From assembly GCF_001439735.1 (NCBI RefSeq), contig NZ_JYLN01000005.1:450953-514952 (forward strand): 64,000 bases of DNA, in the 5' to 3' direction. Positions 53,616 through 62,435 of the stretch are shown here, one piece after another. The stretch is from Pseudomonas paralactis. Lineage in GTDB: Bacteria; Pseudomonadota; Gammaproteobacteria; Pseudomonadales; Pseudomonadaceae. Within the stretch, counting starts at the first letter, position 1; every line of letters starts with the position of its first letter. The notes beneath the pieces are model-generated. The model saw only the letters and a list, made by a program, of their open reading frames with translations, did no database searches and had not been told where the DNA came from. A program made the translations under genes and the position numbers.

Positions 53616-55016
53616 ATGATTGGAAAACCGACGCGCCTGCTGTTGGCGAGCCTCTCGATACTTATGAGTACCGGCGCCTGGGCTGACTTCACCGCCAGCC
53701 CCAGTGAAGCCCGGGCGATCGCCAAGGAAGCGTACCTATACGGCTTCCCGGTGGTGCAAATGTACAAGACGCTCTACACCCAGGCCGTCGACAAGGGCGG
53801 CGCCCACTTCAAGGCGCCGTTCAACCATATCGCTCATACCGCGCAGGTATTGACTCCCAAGGACACCGCACTTCCTAGCCCGAACGCAGACACGCCCTAC
53901 TCGTTCGTATGGATGGACCTGCGCAAAGAGCCCCTGATACTGACCCTGCCCCGGATAGAAGACGAGCGCTACTACTCGGTACAGTTGATCGACCTCTACG
54001 CCCAGAACATTGCTTACCTGGGCACCCGCAGCACGGGCAACAACGGTGGTCACTACATGATCGCCGGGCCTGACTGGAAAGGTCAGCAACCGGTGGACAT
54101 CGACCGCGTGGTCTACAGCGAAAGCAACATTGCCTACGCCCTGTACCGCACGCAGCTGTTCGATGAAAAGGATTTGGGCAAGGTCAAGCAGATCCAGAGC
54201 GGCTACACAGTGCAGCCCCTGAGCAGCTATGTGAAGCAGCCTGCCCCGGCCAAGGTGCCGAAGATCGAATGGCCCAAGCCGACGGCGACCATGACCGAAG
54301 GTCCGCAGCTGTTTCGCTACCTGAACTTCATGCTGGCCTTCGCTGCGCCCCAGGACAGCGAAAAAGACCTGCTGGCGCGCTTCGCCAAAATCGGTATCGC
54401 CCCGGGTGCGCCGTTTAAGGTCAACCAATTGACAGCAGAGCAGCGCAAGGCCCTGGAAGAAGGCATTGCCGATGGCCGGGCCGAATTTGCCGCGTTCAAG
54501 AAGGACAAACTCGATACTCATCAAGTTGCCCAGGGTGACCTGTTCGGTAGCCGCGACCGCCTGCAAAACAACTACCTGTATCGCTACGCCGGTGCCGCGC
54601 AGGGCATCTTCGGGCAGTCCAGCGACGAAGCGGCGCACTTGACCTACCTCGTCGACAGCGAGGGTAAGCCGGCCAACGGCGCACGCCACAGCTACGCCGT
54701 GCATTTTGCCAAGGACCAGTTGCCACCGGCCGATGCGTTCTGGTCGCTGACGCTGTACGACGCCAAGACCAAAATGCTGGTGCCCAACCACAAGAAGCGC
54801 TACCTGATCAACTCGCGGATGTTACCGGCCCTCCAGCGTGACGCCGACGGTGGCATTACCCTGGCGCTGCAACACCACGAGCCCCCAAAGGCCGAGCAGA
54901 GCAATTGGCTGCCGGCTCCGCCCGGTCCGTTCTACGCGGTCCTGCGTATTTACCTGCCCAAGCCCGAGGTGGGTAACGGTCAATGGAAGCTGCCCCCGCT
55001 CACACCGCTGAAGTAG
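53616..55016 (+). CDS. DUF1254/DUF1214 exported protein
   Basis: The 466-residue protein has a signal peptide (LLLASLSILMSTGAWA, cut after about residue 23). The DUF1254 domain follows (EAYLYGFPVVQMYKTLY, SPNADTPYSFVWMDLRKEPLIL), and then the DUF1214 domain near the C terminus (YAVHFAKDQLPPADAFWSLTLYD, INSRM). These proteins are periplasmic and widespread in soil bacteria; their activity is not established. The ribosome binding site is AGGAAGGA. It has its own transcription unit. Confidence 0.9.
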   Translation: MIGKPTRLLLASLSILMSTGAWADFTASPSEARAIAKEAYLYGFPVVQMYKTLYTQAVDKGGAHFKAPFNHIAHTAQVLTPKDTALPSPNADTPYSFVWMDLRKEPLILTLPRIEDERYYSVQLIDLYAQNIAYLGTRSTGNNGGHYMIAGPDWKGQQPVDIDRVVYSESNIAYALYRTQLFDEKDLGKVKQIQSGYTVQPLSSYVKQPAPAKVPKIEWPKPTATMTEGPQLFRYLNFMLAFAAPQDSEKDLLARFAKIGIAPGAPFKVNQLTAEQRKALEEGIADGRAEFAAFKKDKLDTHQVAQGDLFGSRDRLQNNYLYRYAGAAQGIFGQSSDEAAHLTYLVDSEGKPANGARHSYAVHFAKDQLPPADAFWSLTLYDAKTKMLVPNHKKRYLINSRMLPALQRDADGGITLALQHHEPPKAEQSNWLPAPPGPFYAVLRIYLPKPEVGNGQWKLPPLTPLK

Positions 55017-55036
55017 CACCACGGGCCTGCCGAGGC

Positions 55037-55711
55037 TCAGTGTTTTTTGAGCTTCACGTAGGATTGATGCAGGTCCGATGCCCAGCCATCAATCACGATT
55101 TTCACATCGTCGGCCTTGAGCACCTGTGAGTCATTGGCCAATGGCTTGCCGGTGCCTTTGCGCACCACCTGGGCCACCACTTTGTTCGTGCCTCCATCGA
55201 GGAACTGCGCCTCAGTGCCCAGCGTGGTCTCCTGGTCGCGGATACCCGTGCCGGTGCTGACTGCCGCGGCCACCAGCGCTACAGGGATAAACTCATAGGG
55301 TTTGAGGCCTTCCGTCTTGCTGCTCACGGCGGTAATCGCCGCACGAACCACAATCACCCCAGGGCCGGGCGCGTTGGCCAGGGGCAGTGACTTGGCCAGC
55401 TCACGCCTGAGGGCCTGATTGTAATACTCGTTAATGCCCCGCAGCGTGCTGTCAGGGATCCTGGTGGTGGCCTGGGGCTTGGGGTAGAACTGGGTTGGCT
55501 CGATGTACACCGCGGTGTAGCGGCTCAGGTCCAACTGTGGATCGACCCAACGCATCACCTCGGCCCCCGACGGTGACTTGGCTTCCTTGAGCTGGCTGTA
55601 GTTGGAAAGAAACCCTGAATACTCATCCGGTTGCGGCACCTTGCTGGCGCAACCGGCCATGCCGAGCGAGGCGACGCACAGCGCGCTGACCATTAGCCTT
55701 AGCTTCATCAT
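55037..55711 (-). CDS. DUF3313 lipoprotein
   Basis: The 224-residue protein begins with a lipoprotein signal peptide; the lipobox LGMAGC places the lipidated Cys at residue 21, followed by ASKVP, which suggests outer-membrane sorting. The body matches DUF3313 (PDEYSGFLSNYSQL, DLSRYTAVYIEPTQFYP, RQVVRKGTGKPLAN-like end). The function is unknown. It converges on the DUF1254 gene with 20 bp between. Confidence 0.85.
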   Translation of the reverse strand: MMKLRLMVSALCVASLGMAGCASKVPQPDEYSGFLSNYSQLKEAKSPSGAEVMRWVDPQLDLSRYTAVYIEPTQFYPKPQATTRIPDSTLRGINEYYNQALRRELAKSLPLANAPGPGVIVVRAAITAVSSKTEGLKPYEFIPVALVAAAVSTGTGIRDQETTLGTEAQFLDGGTNKVVAQVVRKGTGKPLANDSQVLKADDVKIVIDGWASDLHQSYVKLKKH

Positions 55712-55853
55712 TGAACTCCCTGGCGACCATTATCGTAAGAATGAGTTGTAGGTATAGCCAAAACTTGGGCAGTGCACCTCATTTCGCTCGGCGCCAGCCA
55801 GCGTATGCGATGAATAAAGGGGCAAATAACGCATACGGATGGGGCGATCGAGG

Positions 55854-57212
55854 TCAAGCGCCGAAGTCGGAACGCGAGAACCGCCCACTTATGCTCATCA
55901 TGAAATCTTCTTTTCCGTCGCCGTCGAAATCGAAACGCAACAAGGTGAGATTATGGCTGCGATGATATTCGCGGGTAACGGTGAGCCGGGGGTGGGCTGC
56001 GCGCAGGGCCGAGATATCCAACTTATCCTTGCCGCTGACAAAGTCCGTTATTGCTGTGTTTTGAAAGCTGGCGGATGAGTCGTTCGCACCGATAACGAAG
56101 GTATTTTTACCCGGCCCGCCTGTCAGCCGGTTAAAGCCCGAGTTCGCCTTGACATACAAAATGTCATCGCCCTCGCCGCCCTCCAGTTCGTTACCGACGT
56201 CATTGCCAATTAAAATGTCGTTGCCAGCACCGCCAATAGCCCGTTCGATGGTGACGCCATTGGCGATCGAAACGTTGCCCAGGCCTCCCCCAACATTAGA
56301 GAAGCTGCCCGATTTCAAGTTGATAACCTGATCTTGCTTGAAGGCGGAGAAATCGAAGGTGTCATTACCATCGGCGTCCCACACGCAAAACACTGGCAAG
56401 TCGTCGCTCGACTCCAGTTTGAACACGTCACGATCGGCATTTGAGTTAAAGCCATACGTTGTATCTTGCGTTCGGGTTTGAAGGTTCGCACCGAATCGGT
56501 CTTGCATGACTGCAATATCATCCATCATCGGTGCACTTGAATACTGAGTGTCCTCACCATGGGATTTACTGAAGCGATGGTCTGAGCGGTTTTCCAGATA
56601 AGGACTCCTTATCGTGTAAGCCTGCGTGTTTTCCGCGTAGTTGCTTCTTGATACTGCAGACGCTGGGTCAGGAAGACCTAATTTAAAGGCCACGGCCTTT
56701 GCAATGATGTGACGCGCAAAACTATTGGGTTTTTCCAGGTCATCGGCATGGCGCTGGTTCAGCGATACCTGCACCCTGCCCGGCTCGTCATCGGACACGG
56801 GCGTATACCAGGGGGCCTGCCACTTGAAGCTACTGCCATCAATCTTAAACTGCATATGATGGGATTGTGCCTTGACCGACTCTTTGAACCGAATATTTGC
56901 GGCATCGCTGAAATTATTCAGGGTCTCGCGGATCACGCCTTTTTGTGCTTCTGTGAACTGGCTGGCCGTGCCACCCGTCTCGGGATGATTGGCGAACTCA
57001 TACGTCACCTCCGCAGGGTCCCCGGAACCCAGTGAACCGGCAAATCCGTCTGCCCCTTTTGACCCTTCTAATACTTGGTCAATGGACACTGAAACTTGGC
57101 GATATTTATTCTTATTGCCGCGCTCGTCTGCATGAGCAATTTCGACGACAGCCCTGTGTGCCTCGCTGGTGGCGTTTGCCCTTGCCAACGCAATGTTCGG
57201 ATCAATATTCAT
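55854..57212 (-). CDS. serralysin-like pseudo-protease with RTX beta-roll
   Basis: The 452 residues align along the length of serralysin-type (M10B) metalloproteases. The C-terminal half is very well kept: PMMDDIAVMQDRFGANLQTRT, TTYGFNSNADRDVF, VWDADGNDTFDFSAF, the calcium-binding RTX repeats IGGAGNDILIGNDVGNELEGGEGDDILY (about 327-353) and ITDFVSGKDKLDIS. The zinc motif HExxHxxGxxH is gone: at the aligned place (172-182) the four key residues are Lys172, Ala173, Phe176 and Asp182. The Met-turn (SLMSYW in the family) is TIRSPY. It should therefore be catalytically dead. It has no signal peptide, as expected for type I secretion, but the C-terminal end (RSDFGA) departs from the usual hydrophobic tail and no transporter or inhibitor gene is adjacent. 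Confidence 0.85.
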   Translation of the reverse strand: MNIDPNIALARANATSEAHRAVVEIAHADERGNKNKYRQVSVSIDQVLEGSKGADGFAGSLGSGDPAEVTYEFANHPETGGTASQFTEAQKGVIRETLNNFSDAANIRFKESVKAQSHHMQFKIDGSSFKWQAPWYTPVSDDEPGRVQVSLNQRHADDLEKPNSFARHIIAKAVAFKLGLPDPASAVSRSNYAENTQAYTIRSPYLENRSDHRFSKSHGEDTQYSSAPMMDDIAVMQDRFGANLQTRTQDTTYGFNSNADRDVFKLESSDDLPVFCVWDADGNDTFDFSAFKQDQVINLKSGSFSNVGGGLGNVSIANGVTIERAIGGAGNDILIGNDVGNELEGGEGDDILYVKANSGFNRLTGGPGKNTFVIGANDSSASFQNTAITDFVSGKDKLDISALRAAHPRLTVTREYHRSHNLTLLRFDFDGDGKEDFMMSISGRFSRSDFGA

Positions 57213-57344
57213 GAGGTAGTCCTATGGGAACTTGGAATTTGTCTACTCGCCTGACGGCAGACCAGTGACCTGCGTATCAGTGGTATTCCTACGCATAACA
57301 GTTCCCAAATCTGACCTGGCAATCAAGGCGCAGTCTCGCCCTCT

Positions 57345-57442
57345 GTAGGAGCGAGCTTGCTCGCGAAGAACGTCAACGATAACGTGTGTTTCCTGATTGA
57401 ACGCGGCGCTTGTGAGTTTTTCGCGAGCAAGCTCGCTCCTAC
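57345..57442 (+). repeat. REPIN, GTAGGAGCGAGC class, copy 2
   Basis: The left arm (57345-57366) starts GTAGGAGCGAGCTTGCTCGC and pairs perfectly with the right arm at 57421-57442. The spacer contains CGTCAACGATAACG as in the other copies. It lies between two minus-strand genes. Confidence 0.9.
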
Positions 57443-57463
57443 AACAGGACTTCCTCAATCCCG

Positions 57464-57976
57464 CTAAGCCGACTTGCGCAGGCGCGCCATGCTCAGGGTG
57501 TCGACAAATACACCGTCACGCAGGGCGTAATCGCGCATCCGCCCCTCCACTTCGAAGCCGAACTTGCGATACAGATGTTGTGCGGCTTCGTTGTCGGCGT
57601 ACACCGTGAGCTCCACGCGCCGCAGGTTCATCCAGTGGTCGGCGACGTCCAGCGCAGCCGTCAACAGCCGTGAACCGACGCCCTTGCCCTGCCAGGCGGT
57701 CGCCACGCCCATGCCGAACGAACCAACATGGCTCTGACGCACGCGCAGGTACTGTTCCAGGCCCAACTGGCCAACCACTTCGCCACCATGCACCGCAACC
57801 AGTTGCAAGCGCCGCTCGTTATCCATCACCAGACGCTTGCGCCAGGCTTCTACCGATTGGAAAGGCATTTGCAGCACCTGACGGCAGACAGCCGGTTCGT
57901 TGTAGAGCGCGGTGACGCCCTCAAGGTGGGCCTCGGTAAAGCGCTGAATCACGATATGGGGTTCAGGTGTGTGCAT
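57464..57976 (-). CDS. GNAT N-acetyltransferase, YhhY/AaaT-like
   Basis: The 170-residue protein matches the E. coli YhhY (AaaT) L-amino-acid N-acetyltransferase pattern: ALYNEPAVCRQVLQMPFQS, QSHVGSFGMGVATAWQGKGVGSRLL (acetyl-CoA loop QGKGVG), RVELTVYADNEAAQHLYRKFGFEVEG and YALRDGVFVDTLSMARL. It should acetylate amino acids or related amines using acetyl-CoA; methionine sulfone or sulfoximine resistance is a typical effect in the family. It is divergent from the LuxR gene with 226 bp between. Confidence 0.88.
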   Translation of the reverse strand: MHTPEPHIVIQRFTEAHLEGVTALYNEPAVCRQVLQMPFQSVEAWRKRLVMDNERRLQLVAVHGGEVVGQLGLEQYLRVRQSHVGSFGMGVATAWQGKGVGSRLLTAALDVADHWMNLRRVELTVYADNEAAQHLYRKFGFEVEGRMRDYALRDGVFVDTLSMARLRKSA

Positions 57977-58202
57977 AGCGTTTCATCCTTTGAAATACAC
58001 GTGGCGGCTCAGTGTAGAGGTAAAGCCTTGCGCCTTACGAGCCTGGGTTTTTCCTATGCAGCAACCAGCGCCATCCTGCATCTGAACGATGGCGATCCAA
58101 CCTGGCAACGCTGATACTCAACCCAGGCCCTGCCCCCTGACCCCAGGTCCGGCCTTCACCCTGTGACGAGAACAACAAAAAAAGTCCCACAGAGGAACAC
58201 CC

Positions 58203-59174
58203 ATGAGTCGCCTTGATTCCCATGGCCTGTTGCAGGCCTTCAGTACCCTGGTCCTGGACCTGCAGCGCCTGGCCCAGCATCAGGACATCGAACACTTCCA
58301 GCACCATGCCCTGGCGCGCCTGAGCCAATTGCTGGCATTCGACAGCGCATGGTGGGGTCGCGCCGCGGTGATTGACGGTTTGCCGGAGGAGCACAACAGC
58401 TACCTGTACCATTTGCCGCCGCACTACCTGGCGGACTGGCAGTCGATCCGCCATCTGGACGTGACCGTCGGCCGTGTCCATGCAACGCCCGGCCAGGCCG
58501 TGATCATCGATATGCTCGACCCGGCCAACGGCAGCGCCTTGAATTGGCTGGGGCAGCGCCACGGCCTGGGCCAATTGCTGTGCGTGATCCATATCGACCC
58601 GCAAACCCACCTCAGCGACCACCTGACGCTCTACCGCAAACCCGGTGCGGCCAGGTTCACCCCAAAGGATTGCTTGCTGCTCAACAATCTGATGCTGCAC
58701 CTGGTCGCGGCAGTGTCAGCGAACCAGATCCGCACCCTGGTGGCCATGCGTGAAACCCTGACCAGCCCACGCAACCTCGCCCTGGCCGTATGCGACCGGC
58801 GAGGGGTATTGCATTGCGCCGAGCGCGGCTTTATCGACCTGTTGCTCAGCGAATGGCCGCGCTGGAGCGGCCCGACCCTGCCGGTACCGCTGGATGAACG
58901 CGGCCATACCGGCAAGCACATCCATATCCAGGTTTCGGCAGTGGGCGACCAATTGCTGCTGGCGGCGCGCATCAACCGTGCCCTGCCCCAACTGAGCCCG
59001 CGTGAAAATGACGTGGCCCAAGGGTTTGGCGAGGGCAAGACCTATAAGGAAGTGGCCCGCGACCTTGGCCTTTCGCCCAACACGGTGCGTCACCACCTGC
59101 GGGCCATTTACACCAAGCTTGGGGTCAACGACAAGGCGCGTATAGCGCACTTGGTGCACGCCCCTCCCGACTGA
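58203..59174 (+). CDS. LuxR-family transcriptional regulator
   Basis: The 323-residue protein has a C-terminal LuxR/FixJ helix-turn-helix (LSPRENDVAQGFGEGKTYKEVARDLGLSPNTVRHHLRAIYTKLGVNDKARI, residues ~262-315). The long N-terminal sensor part has no autoinducer-type signature and no receiver Asp. It most likely senses a small molecule. It precedes an outer-membrane protein, MFS transporter and HDAC-like hydrolase on the same strand, so it is the candidate local regulator. A GAGGA ribosome binding site precedes the ATG. Confidence 0.88.
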   Translation: MSRLDSHGLLQAFSTLVLDLQRLAQHQDIEHFQHHALARLSQLLAFDSAWWGRAAVIDGLPEEHNSYLYHLPPHYLADWQSIRHLDVTVGRVHATPGQAVIIDMLDPANGSALNWLGQRHGLGQLLCVIHIDPQTHLSDHLTLYRKPGAARFTPKDCLLLNNLMLHLVAAVSANQIRTLVAMRETLTSPRNLALAVCDRRGVLHCAERGFIDLLLSEWPRWSGPTLPVPLDERGHTGKHIHIQVSAVGDQLLLAARINRALPQLSPRENDVAQGFGEGKTYKEVARDLGLSPNTVRHHLRAIYTKLGVNDKARIAHLVHAPPD

Positions 59175-59273
59175 TCCTCGCCCTTTCAACCCAAGACGTT
59201 GTCACGCTCGTTTTCACGGTCGCGGGCGACTATTGCCCGTTTTCAGGCTGCCCCTCACAAGAGATGCCTTGCC

Positions 59274-60149
59274 ATGATTCATTCACGTTTACGCAAGCTT
59301 GCCATGCTGCTCGCAGGCACGTTGCTCAGCCTCGACAGCCAGGCTGCCGACCTTAACGCCAGGGACTTTTTTGGCGCACCGCCAGGCACCAGCCTGGGGG
59401 TGGTGTATTTGCCCGCCACCCGTGCCGGCGATTTCCATGGGCCCGCCGACAGCAGCGGCAAGGCCGACCTCAAGGTTAACGCCCTGGCCTACCGTCAGGT
59501 GTATTTCACCGACGCCTGCGGCACGCTGTGTACGCCGCAGTTCATCCTGCCATTTGCCGACATTGCCGCGCGCTTGCCTGGTGCCGAACAGCGCACCCGC
59601 GAGCGCGGCCTGGGCGACCCACAAGTGGGTGGCACGCTGTTTTTCATCAACGACCCGGCATCGCGCACCTACAGCGGCCTGTTAAGCCTGATCACTGTGC
59701 CGGTGGGTGAGTACCACAGTCAAAACCCGGATGTGTCCCCCGGCGCCAATCGCTGGGGCGCCACCTTTGTTTACAACTACACCCAGGGCATTGGCGATAA
59801 CTGGGTGCTGGAAGCCAACCTCGAAGCTCAGCTTTATGGCAAGAATGACGATTACTTTGGCGGCGAACTCAAGCAAGCCCCGCTATATCGCCTGCAAGCC
59901 TTCGCATCCTATGACTTCAGCGCTGCCACTTACGGCGCGCTACGCCTGATCCAGGCGGACGGCGGCGCCCTGCGCATCAACAATCGTCGTATCGACGACA
60001 CCCACAAACGCTACACCCAATTGGGCCTGGAACTCGGGCATTGGCTCGACCGCCGGAACCAACTGATGGTCAGCCTCACGCAAAACGTCGCGACCTCCAA
60101 CGGCTATGCCGGGACCGAGGCGTTGCTGCGCCTGGTTCATGTGTTTTGA
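59274..60149 (+). CDS. outer-membrane beta-barrel protein, phenol-degradation MetA-like
   Basis: The start is the ATG at 59274, which begins a signal peptide (RKLAMLLAGTLLSLDSQA, cut near residue 24); an upstream in-frame start adds unrelated residues. The 291-residue product has alternating hydrophobic strands and the family features GTSLGVVYLPATRAGDF, GDPQVGGTLFFINDPASRTY and the C-terminal LLRLVHVF, which ends in the aromatic residue typical of outer-membrane barrels. Relatives lie in degradation clusters and probably import hydrophobic or acylated substrates. Confidence 0.75.
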   Translation: MIHSRLRKLAMLLAGTLLSLDSQAADLNARDFFGAPPGTSLGVVYLPATRAGDFHGPADSSGKADLKVNALAYRQVYFTDACGTLCTPQFILPFADIAARLPGAEQRTRERGLGDPQVGGTLFFINDPASRTYSGLLSLITVPVGEYHSQNPDVSPGANRWGATFVYNYTQGIGDNWVLEANLEAQLYGKNDDYFGGELKQAPLYRLQAFASYDFSAATYGALRLIQADGGALRINNRRIDDTHKRYTQLGLELGHWLDRRNQLMVSLTQNVATSNGYAGTEALLRLVHVF

Positions 60150-60171
60150 ACCCTTTTCCTGGAGCTTGAAC

Positions 60172-61326
60172 ATGCCCACACAACCCTCTGCGGCAAAAGC
60201 ACAGCTGGCGGCAATCGTGCTGTTTGCCGCCATCACCCCCACCATCCTGATGACCGCGCCCGCCGTGGCCGCGCAATTGGCCAGCCAATGGCAACTGAGC
60301 CCGGCACGCATTGGCGATTTGTTTTCCGTGGAGCTGGGCGCGATGAGCCTGGCGACCCTGCCCGCCTGGTGGTGGCTCAAGCGCGTTGACTGGCGAACTG
60401 CGGCCCTGGTCGCCGCGCTTTTGTTTATCGCCGCCAATCTGTTGTCGATGCGCGCCGACACCTATGCAGCGTTACTGCTGCTGCGCGGTGCCAGCGCCCT
60501 GGCCGGCGGCTCATTGATGATCCTCTGCCTGGCCAGCGCCGCTACCACGGCCAATCCCAGCCGGGTCTACGGGTTATGGGTGATGGGCCAACTCGTCGTC
60601 GGCGCCCTTGGGCTGATCGTGCTGCCGGGCGTGTTCGAGCGGTTTGGACTGAACGCGTGCTACCTGATCCTGGCGGGTTTGATGACCTTGTTGCTGCCTC
60701 TGGCGCGAGCGTTTCCCGCTGGCAGCGCCAAGGCACAGGCAAGCCATGGCCCTTCGTTGCCTGGCTCACGCTGGAAAGCCGCGCTGGGGGTCGGCGCGGT
60801 GCTGGCCTTTTACATCAGCCTGGGCGGTGTCTGGACCTTTATCGGTGCCTTGGGCGCCCGTGTCGGGATTTCCCCGCAACACAGTGGCGAGGTGCTCGCC
60901 CTCGCAACCGTCATGGGCATTGCCGGCGCCGCGAGCGCGTCGCTGATCGGCGGGCGGCTGCCGCGAGCACTGCTGTTGCTCGCAGGCTATGCGCTGATGG
61001 CCGCGGCTGTACTGCTTTTACTCGGCGAGCCCGCGCTGCTGCGCTTTGCCCTGGCGGCGCTGCTGTTCAAGTTTACCTGGACCTTCATCCTGCCACTGGT
61101 GCTGGCCTGCCTGGCCGATCTTGATCACAGCGGCAAGCTTATGAACGCCTCCAACCTGGTGATCGGCGGTGGCCTGGCCATCGGCCCGGCGATTGCCGGT
61201 CGCCTGATCGAGGCCAGCGGCGGGTTCACCCTGCTGCTGCTGAGCGCAGCTCTTATTACCCTGCTGTCCCTGGTGATGATCCTCACCAGCCGCCCCTCTC
61301 ACCCCACCGAACTGGAGCCGGTATGA
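60172..61326 (+). CDS. MFS transporter
   Basis: The 384-residue protein (start ATG at 60172 after GGAGC) has 12 hydrophobic segments in two halves, separated by the polar loop AFPAGSAKAQASHGPSLPGS. It lacks a strong motif A, as in some cyanate/arabinose-type MFS branches. It overlaps the HDAC-like gene by 4 bp, implying that it moves the substrate or product of that hydrolase. Direction of transport is not visible. Confidence 0.88.
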   Translation: MPTQPSAAKAQLAAIVLFAAITPTILMTAPAVAAQLASQWQLSPARIGDLFSVELGAMSLATLPAWWWLKRVDWRTAALVAALLFIAANLLSMRADTYAALLLLRGASALAGGSLMILCLASAATTANPSRVYGLWVMGQLVVGALGLIVLPGVFERFGLNACYLILAGLMTLLLPLARAFPAGSAKAQASHGPSLPGSRWKAALGVGAVLAFYISLGGVWTFIGALGARVGISPQHSGEVLALATVMGIAGAASASLIGGRLPRALLLLAGYALMAAAVLLLLGEPALLRFALAALLFKFTWTFILPLVLACLADLDHSGKLMNASNLVIGGGLAIGPAIAGRLIEASGGFTLLLLSAALITLLSLVMILTSRPSHPTELEPV

Positions 61327-62435
61327 ACCGAACCACCGCATTTTTCTTCGATGAAATGAGCCTGTGGCACAGCGCAGGGGCTCACGCGCTGACATTACCC
61401 GTCGGCGGCTGGGTACAACCGCCGGCCGGCAGCGGTCATGCCGAATCCCCGGAGACCAAGCGCCGCTTGAAAAGCCTGTTGGATGTATCTGGACTCACTC
61501 GCCATCTGCACCTGCGCAGCGCAACACCGGCCAGTGACGCAGACTTGCTGAGGGTGCACAGCAGCGCTTACCTGCAACGTTTCAAGGCCCTGAGCGATGC
61601 CGGCGGTGGCGAGCTTGGCCCGCAGGCACCGATTGGCCCTGGCAGCTATGAGATCGCCAAGCTTTCGGCTGGCTTGACTATCGCCGCCGTGGATGCGGTG
61701 CTCAAGGGTCAGGTACACAGCGCCTATTCGCTGTCCCGGCCACCGGGGCATCACTGCCTGGCAGACAGCGCCATGGGTTTCTGCTTTCTCGCCAACATTG
61801 CCATCGCCATCGAAGCCGCCAAGGCCCACAACGGGCTCGGCAAAGTCGCCGTGATCGACTGGGACGTGCACCACGGTAACGGCACGCAATCGATCTTTGA
61901 GGAACGTGCCGATGTGTTGACGGTTTCACTGCATCAGGACGCTTGCTACCCGCCGGGCTACAGCGGCGGCCAGGATCGTGGCCGTGGTGCCGGCCTGGGC
62001 GCCAACATCAATATCCCGCTGCCGCCGGGCAGTGGTCACGCAACCTACGCGCATGCAATGGAACGCATCGTGGTGCCTGCCCTTGAGCGTTTCGAGCCAG
62101 AGCTGATCATTGTCGCCTGCGGCTATGACGCCAATGCCGTCGACCCACTGGCGCGCATGTTGCTGCACAGCGAATCGTTTCGGCTGATGACCCGCAGCCT
62201 GCGCCAGGCAGCCGAGCGTTTGTGCCAGGGCCGCCTGGTGCTGGTGCATGAAGGCGGATACAGCGAAGCCTACGTGCCGTTTTGCGGGTTGGCGACCCTG
62301 GAGGAATTAAGCGGCGTGCGCACAGCGGTGCAAGACCCGATGCTGGAGTTTGTACAGTTGCAACAACCCGGCGCGGCGCTGCAAGCGTTTCAGGAGCAGT
62401 GGGTGGAGCGATTGGCGCAGGGGGTCAGCGACTAG
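61323..62435 (+). CDS. histone-deacetylase-family amidohydrolase
   Basis: The 370-residue protein carries the arginase/deacetylase zinc site: SRPPGHHCLADSAMGFCFLANIAIA with the catalytic His pair, AVIDWDVHHGNGTQSIF with the metal Asp and His, and VACGYDANAVDPLARM with the second Asp. The C-terminal LVHEGGYSEAYVPFCG completes the family. Bacterial class II members hydrolyse acetylpolyamines or other small amides. The coupling with the MFS gene and the MetA-like barrel suggests uptake and deacylation of an amide. It ends 11 bp into the convergent glycerate kinase gene. Confidence 0.92.
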   Translation: MNRTTAFFFDEMSLWHSAGAHALTLPVGGWVQPPAGSGHAESPETKRRLKSLLDVSGLTRHLHLRSATPASDADLLRVHSSAYLQRFKALSDAGGGELGPQAPIGPGSYEIAKLSAGLTIAAVDAVLKGQVHSAYSLSRPPGHHCLADSAMGFCFLANIAIAIEAAKAHNGLGKVAVIDWDVHHGNGTQSIFEERADVLTVSLHQDACYPPGYSGGQDRGRGAGLGANINIPLPPGSGHATYAHAMERIVVPALERFEPELIIVACGYDANAVDPLARMLLHSESFRLMTRSLRQAAERLCQGRLVLVHEGGYSEAYVPFCGLATLEELSGVRTAVQDPMLEFVQLQQPGAALQAFQEQWVERLAQGVSD

